A DNA stretch of 5,231 bases from an uncultured Synechococcus sp. (GTDB lineage: Bacteria; Cyanobacteriota; Cyanobacteriia; PCC-6307; Cyanobiaceae). Of the stretch, positions 1 to 5,231 are shown in pieces; position 1 is the first letter of the stretch; each line of letters begins with the position of its first letter. Below the pieces are notes generated by a model. That model did no database searches. It had not been told where the DNA came from and saw only the letters and a list, made by a program, of their open reading frames with translations. The DNA is taken from the NCBI GenBank assembly GCA_937975655.1, contig CALJTZ010000292.1, positions 1 through 5,231 on the forward strand, in the 5' to 3' direction. Position numbers and translations under genes: made by a program.

Positions 1-1
1 T

Positions 2-3037
<3,036 letters not shown>

Positions 3038-3039
3038 CC

Positions 3040-3909
3040 GTGAGCACCCTCCGGGGCAACCCAGCCCGCCGCGAACCCCTGCTGTGGCTCCAGCTGCTGG
3101 GGCTGGCGGTGCTGCCCCTGGAGGCGGTACTCCTGGTGCTGGTGCTGGCTGGCGCCGACCCAGGACTCTTCCCTGGCTTCGAACGGCTGCTCACCTGGGC
3201 ACTCGGAGCCTTGGGGCCGGCGGTGCTGTTCTGGCGTCTTCCCCCCGATCTCTGGTCGCTGCTGCTGCTGCAAGTGCCGATGCGGGCCCGCCGGCCCGAT
3301 CAGCTGCGCCTCAGCGCCCTCCAGACCGCCCTACCCCTGAAACTGTTGGCCTGCAGCGGAGCAGTGCTGCTACTGCCCCTAGTGTGGTGGGTCGATGCCT
3401 CCGCCGGCATGGCTTGGGCCTGGTCGCCCCTGGCCGCCAGCCCTCGGCTGGTGGTGCTGCTGGTGGCCGTGCCCCTGTTGGTGCTGATGCTGTGGCAATG
3501 GCAACAGGTGGTTCAGGCCCTGTGGATGTTTAGCCGCTCCACCCAGGAGATCGAGCAAACCCTGCCACTCACCCAGGTTGAGGCTGCCGAGCAACGCCTC
3601 AACCTGGGCTTGCCACTGTTGCTGCTGCCCGCCTTGGAGCTGGATCCAGCCGAAACCAAACCCCAGGCACCTGCAACCCCTGAACCGGCCGCTGCCGTGG
3701 CTGAACCTGAGGTTGAGGATCAGCCAGAACCCGTCGAAGATCCCGCGCCCGACCTCGTAGAGGAGCCTGCGCCGGAAGCGAGCCCGGAAACGATCACAAC
3801 CGCGCCGTCAGTCGGCACCGCTGGACCCATCTCCGGGGTCAGCAGCACGATCCCGCCAGAGCAGGAACCCAAAGAGGCTGAGAGCGCCAACCTGGATCAG
3901 CAGATCTGA
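3040..3909 (+). CDS. Low-complexity-tail membrane protein (cyanobacterial, function unknown)
   Basis: This 289-residue protein has no known function. Hydrophobic segments likely to cross the membrane lie near residues 14-37, 50-66, 98-117 and 136-155, with WLQLLGLAVLPLEAVLLV and LMLWQWQQVVQALW as recognisable stretches. A further Leu-rich piece (RLNLGLPLLLLPALEL) at 186-201 leads into a Pro/Glu/Ala-rich acidic tail from about 202 to the end. The architecture matches, from memory, a cyanobacterial family annotated as 'low-complexity tail membrane protein' (colliding_TM); I could not check this. The GTG start is chosen because it lies 2 bases after the infB stop and gives a short polar leader before the first membrane segment. 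No Shine-Dalgarno sequence is visible, so translation may depend on re-initiation after infB. The last 33 codons overlap the opposite-strand DUF3493 gene. Confidence 0.85.
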   Translation: MSTLRGNPARREPLLWLQLLGLAVLPLEAVLLVLVLAGADPGLFPGFERLLTWALGALGPAVLFWRLPPDLWSLLLLQVPMRARRPDQLRLSALQTALPLKLLACSGAVLLLPLVWWVDASAGMAWAWSPLAASPRLVVLLVAVPLLVLMLWQWQQVVQALWMFSRSTQEIEQTLPLTQVEAAEQRLNLGLPLLLLPALELDPAETKPQAPATPEPAAAVAEPEVEDQPEPVEDPAPDLVEEPAPEASPETITTAPSVGTAGPISGVSSTIPPEQEPKEAESANLDQQI

Positions 3910-4086
3910 GCCAGGCACACCCTCGCCCGCAGAGGCTCGCATCGCCATCGTGGCCAGGCCAATCGCTGCAGAGGCTGTGAAGGCCAGCCATAGGGCCCTA
4001 CGCAGGCCACGCCAAGGCGTGCGGGCCTCCTGCAGCAAACGGGCCCGGAGGGCCGGATCCAGGGGCTCACGGGAGGGAGGAACCAT
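3808..4086 (-). CDS. DUF3493 small membrane protein (LPA1/REP27-like domain)
   Basis: With the start at 4086 this encodes 92 residues. LDPALRARLLQEARTPWRGLRR (split: LDPALRARLLQ at 9-19, EARTPWRGLRR at 20-30) precedes a membrane segment at about 31-49; a second, DLLIQVGALSLFGFLLWRD, spans 61-79. This matches the DUF3493 family, which forms the C-terminal membrane part of plant LPA1 and algal REP27, proteins needed for D1 synthesis and photosystem II assembly; a similar thylakoid role here is inference. The frame stays open to 4191, but the stretch above 4135 is only the antisense of the tRNA gene. An ATG at 4128 is possible (106 residues), yet it lies 6 bases from the tRNA and its promoter would have to sit inside it. 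Family members, as I recall them, begin shortly before the LDP motif, which favours 4086. Neither start has a clear ribosome-binding site. The 3' end overlaps the convergent membrane-protein gene by 102 bases. Confidence 0.85.
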   Translation of the reverse strand: MVPPSREPLDPALRARLLQEARTPWRGLRRALWLAFTASAAIGLATMAMRASAGEGVPGSDLLIQVGALSLFGFLLWRDRAADPGDGSSGAD

Positions 4087-4117
4087 CGGCGTCACCGCGG
4101 GCCAGAGAGGCCTGAAT

Positions 4118-4123
4118 GCTAAT
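4118..4123 (+). promoter_or_regulatory. Possible -10 element for tRNA-Thr
   Basis: GCTAAT matches four of six positions of the TATAAT consensus and ends 11 bases before the mature tRNA. It lies in the only AT-richer patch of this stretch. No convincing -35 hexamer is seen, so the call is weak. Confidence 0.25.
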
Positions 4124-4134
4124 TTCATGGCGAT

Positions 4135-4206
<72 letters not shown>

Positions 4207-4239
4207 TTCACGACTGGTTGTCACACACAATCGCGCTCG

Positions 4240-4264
4240 GCTCCCTCGCTGGGGGCGGTGTTTT
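4240..4264 (+). terminator. Weak candidate terminator after tRNA-Thr
   Basis: GCTCCC (4240-4245) can pair with GGGGGC (4251-4256), including one G-T pair, around a five-base loop. The only T-run, TTTT at 4261-4264, begins five bases after the stem. This is a poor fit to an intrinsic terminator, but it is the best candidate downstream of the tRNA. Confidence 0.3.
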
Positions 4265-4266
4265 GT

Positions 4267-4282
4267 CGGTTGTCCACAACCG
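4267..4282. repeat. Compact inverted repeat (CGGTTG/CAACCG)
   Basis: CGGTTG at 4267-4272 pairs with CAACCG at 4277-4282 around a TCCA loop; one more T-A pair would narrow the loop to two bases. It lies 25 bases beyond the cupin stop. No T-run follows on either strand, so it may stabilise a 3' end rather than stop transcription. Confidence 0.4.
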
Positions 4283-4307
4283 CGAACCGGTCTCGCCTGC
4301 GTCTTGA

Positions 4308-4841
4308 TCAGAGCAAGCTCTCCGTGGCGCCCAGGGGATGCTGATCGCGAGGAAGTTCGCGGAGGAGTTGAAAATCCCGGAAGTCAAAACCTGGGCCCAC
4401 GCAGCAGGTCACCAAACTCCAGCTGCCCATCGAGCGGGCCGCCTGCCACCAGCCCGCGGGCACCACAGCCACGGGTGGGATGAGCTCTCCTGAAGCGCCG
4501 CCACCGAGGCCCAAGGGGCCCAGGAGCCGCCGGGTTGGGGTACCCGCATCGGGTTTCAGGATCCAGAGCTCCAAGGGGTCGCCCCCAGCGAAGTGCCAGG
4601 TTTCATCGGCTTGGAGCACCCGATGCCAGCCGCTGGTTTCACCAGCCGCCAACAGAAACACGATCAGCGTTAACCCGGATCGGGCCTCGCCATCCCGACG
4701 CTGAACAGCCGCCTCACTGCGATGCAGCTCCCGGTACCAGCCGCCTTCCGGATGGGGCTGCAGCTGCAGCTCCGTCGCCACCTGAGCCGCTGTGCGCTGC
4801 AGCCCCACCACCACCACCGGCATCCCACCCACTGGAGCCAC
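4308..4841 (-). CDS. Cupin_5 / DUF985 family protein
   Basis: This 177-residue protein belongs to the DUF985 (cupin_5) family, small beta-barrel proteins of the cupin fold whose reaction is not established. Family hallmarks are PHPEGGWYRELHRS (29-42), SGWHRVLQADETWHFAGGDP (70-89) with H73, E80 and H83 as possible metal or ligand residues, VVPAGWWQAAR (126-136), and GPGFDFRDFQLL near the C-terminus (149-160). The length is typical. The start used is GTG at 4841, preceded by GGGAGAGA, whose spacing is rather short. An ATG six codons in (4823) is equally plausible and leaves all family motifs intact. The gene lies on the same strand as psbA, and the T-run of the psbA terminator ends only about 26 bases before the GTG. 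No signal peptide is seen, so it is probably cytoplasmic. Confidence 0.9.
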   Translation of the reverse strand: MAPVGGMPVVVVGLQRTAAQVATELQLQPHPEGGWYRELHRSEAAVQRRDGEARSGLTLIVFLLAAGETSGWHRVLQADETWHFAGGDPLELWILKPDAGTPTRRLLGPLGLGGGASGELIPPVAVVPAGWWQAARSMGSWSLVTCCVGPGFDFRDFQLLRELPRDQHPLGATESLL

Positions 4842-4866
4842 TCTCTCCCATCCCCCTGAAAAGCCA

Positions 4867-4895
4867 ATAAAAAAGCCCCCGCCGTAGCGGGGGCT
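4867..4895 (-). terminator. Intrinsic terminator of psbA
   Basis: On the - strand, AGCCCCCGC pairs with GCGGGGGCT (nine perfect pairs, 4887-4895 with 4874-4882) around a four-base loop. It is followed at once by TTTTTTATT when read from the stem's last T. This is a classic rho-independent terminator, 38 bases after the psbA stop codon. It should end most psbA transcripts, leaving only read-through or a separate promoter for the cupin gene. Confidence 0.88.
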
Positions 4896-4909
4896 GATTG
4901 GGGGTGTGG

Positions 4910-4926
4910 TCGGGAGAAACTCCCGA
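4910..4926 (-). other. Hairpin in psbA 3'UTR
   Basis: TCGGGAG and CTCCCGA form seven perfect pairs around a three-base loop, beginning six bases after the psbA stop. No T-run follows, so it is not a terminator by itself. It may protect the abundant psbA mRNA or mark its 3' processing; this is inference. Confidence 0.55.
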
Positions 4927-4932
4927 TCAAGC

Positions 4933-5231
4933 TCAACCGATTGCAGGTGCGGTCAAAGCCACGGGGGTGGCTTCTGCAGCGGCCAGGTCGAGGGGGAAGT
5001 TGTGAGCATTGCGCTCGTGCATCACTTCCATGCCCAGACCAGCGCGGTTCAGAACGTCTGCCCAGGTGTTCACCACGCGGCCTTGGCCGTCGAGGATCGA
5101 CTGGTTGAAGTTGAAACCGTTCAGGTTGAAGGCCATGGTGCTCACGCCCAGGGCGGTGAACCAGATGCCAACCACGGGCCAGGCAGCCAGGAAGAAGTGC
5201 AGGCTGCGGCTGTTGTTGAAGGAGGCGTATT
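4933..5231 (-). CDS. psbA: Photosystem II D1 protein, C-terminal part (5' end beyond window)
   Basis: D1 is the photosystem II reaction-centre subunit in the thylakoid membrane that carries the QB site and most ligands of the Mn4CaO5 cluster. The 98 visible residues correspond to D1 262-359 in standard numbering. The stretch YASFNNSRSLHFF (262-274) includes S264 and F265 of the QB/herbicide pocket and H272, a ligand of the non-haem iron; S264 is the wild-type form. The lumenal end contains H332, E333, H337, D342 and A344, all cluster ligands, in MHERNAHNFPLDLA. The CtpA protease is expected to cut after A344, removing a 15-residue extension (AAEATPVALTAPAIG). The region that tells D1:1 from D1:2 isoforms (residue 130) is outside the window, so the copy type cannot be given. 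A small hairpin and a strong terminator follow the stop. Confidence 0.98.
   Translation of the reverse strand, partial: YASFNNSRSLHFFLAAWPVVGIWFTALGVSTMAFNLNGFNFNQSILDGQGRVVNTWADVLNRAGLGMEVMHERNAHNFPLDLAAAEATPVALTAPAIG

Larger units (their letters stand above)
4207..4307. other. Intergenic region between tRNA-Thr and cupin gene
   Basis: This 101-base convergent gap contains no credible reading frame. It holds a weak hairpin with a short T-run at 4240-4264 that could end the tRNA transcript, and a compact inverted repeat at 4267-4282. Confidence 0.6.

Noticed and set aside
4480..4870. Two + strand frames opposite the cupin gene
   Set aside because: The - strand frame carries clear DUF985 motifs; these are its shadows.
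4670..4936. - strand frame overlapping the cupin start and the psbA terminator
   Set aside because: It reads straight through the terminator hairpin and has a Trp/Arg/Cys-biased translation without a family match.

Overview
The window looks like a piece of a GC-rich cyanobacterial chromosome, most likely a picocyanobacterium of the Cyanobium/Synechococcus type. The grounds are a psbA gene (photosystem II D1) with a cyanobacterial-type 15-residue C-terminal extension, an IF-2 with a very long Ala/Pro/Lys/Arg-rich N-terminal arm, two proteins of families I associate with cyanobacteria (a low-complexity-tail membrane protein and a DUF3493/LPA1-like protein), strongly G/C-ending codons, and two HIP1 octamers (GCGATCGC). 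The genus assignment is inference.

Layout. Positions 2-3037 (+) hold almost all of infB; its 5' end lies left of the window. Two bases after its stop, a GTG-started gene for a membrane protein with a polar tail runs to 3909 (+), probably in the same transcript. Its last 102 bases overlap, tail to tail and in exact codon register, the 3' end of a small DUF3493 gene on the - strand (3808-4086). A tRNA-Thr(CGT) gene follows at 4135-4206 (+). After about 100 bases of non-coding DNA comes a - strand DUF985/cupin_5 gene (4308-4841). The right edge is the 3' end of psbA (- strand, 4933 to the window edge), followed by a small 3'UTR hairpin and a strong intrinsic terminator just ahead of the cupin gene.

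How the genes relate. infB and the tRNA serve translation, while psbA and perhaps the DUF3493 protein serve photosystem II. The DUF3493 domain is the one shared with plant LPA1 and algal REP27, which help make and assemble D1, and it lies on the same strand as psbA under 1 kb downstream. A functional link is only a suggestion.

I do not see a mobile element, CRISPR array, defence system or evident new system. The most unusual structure is the codon-register antisense overlap at 3808-3909, where the hydrophobic membrane segment of one protein dictates the polar tail of the other. Smaller points are an A-A mismatch in the T-stem of the tRNA and the tight packing of the psbA terminator against the cupin gene.
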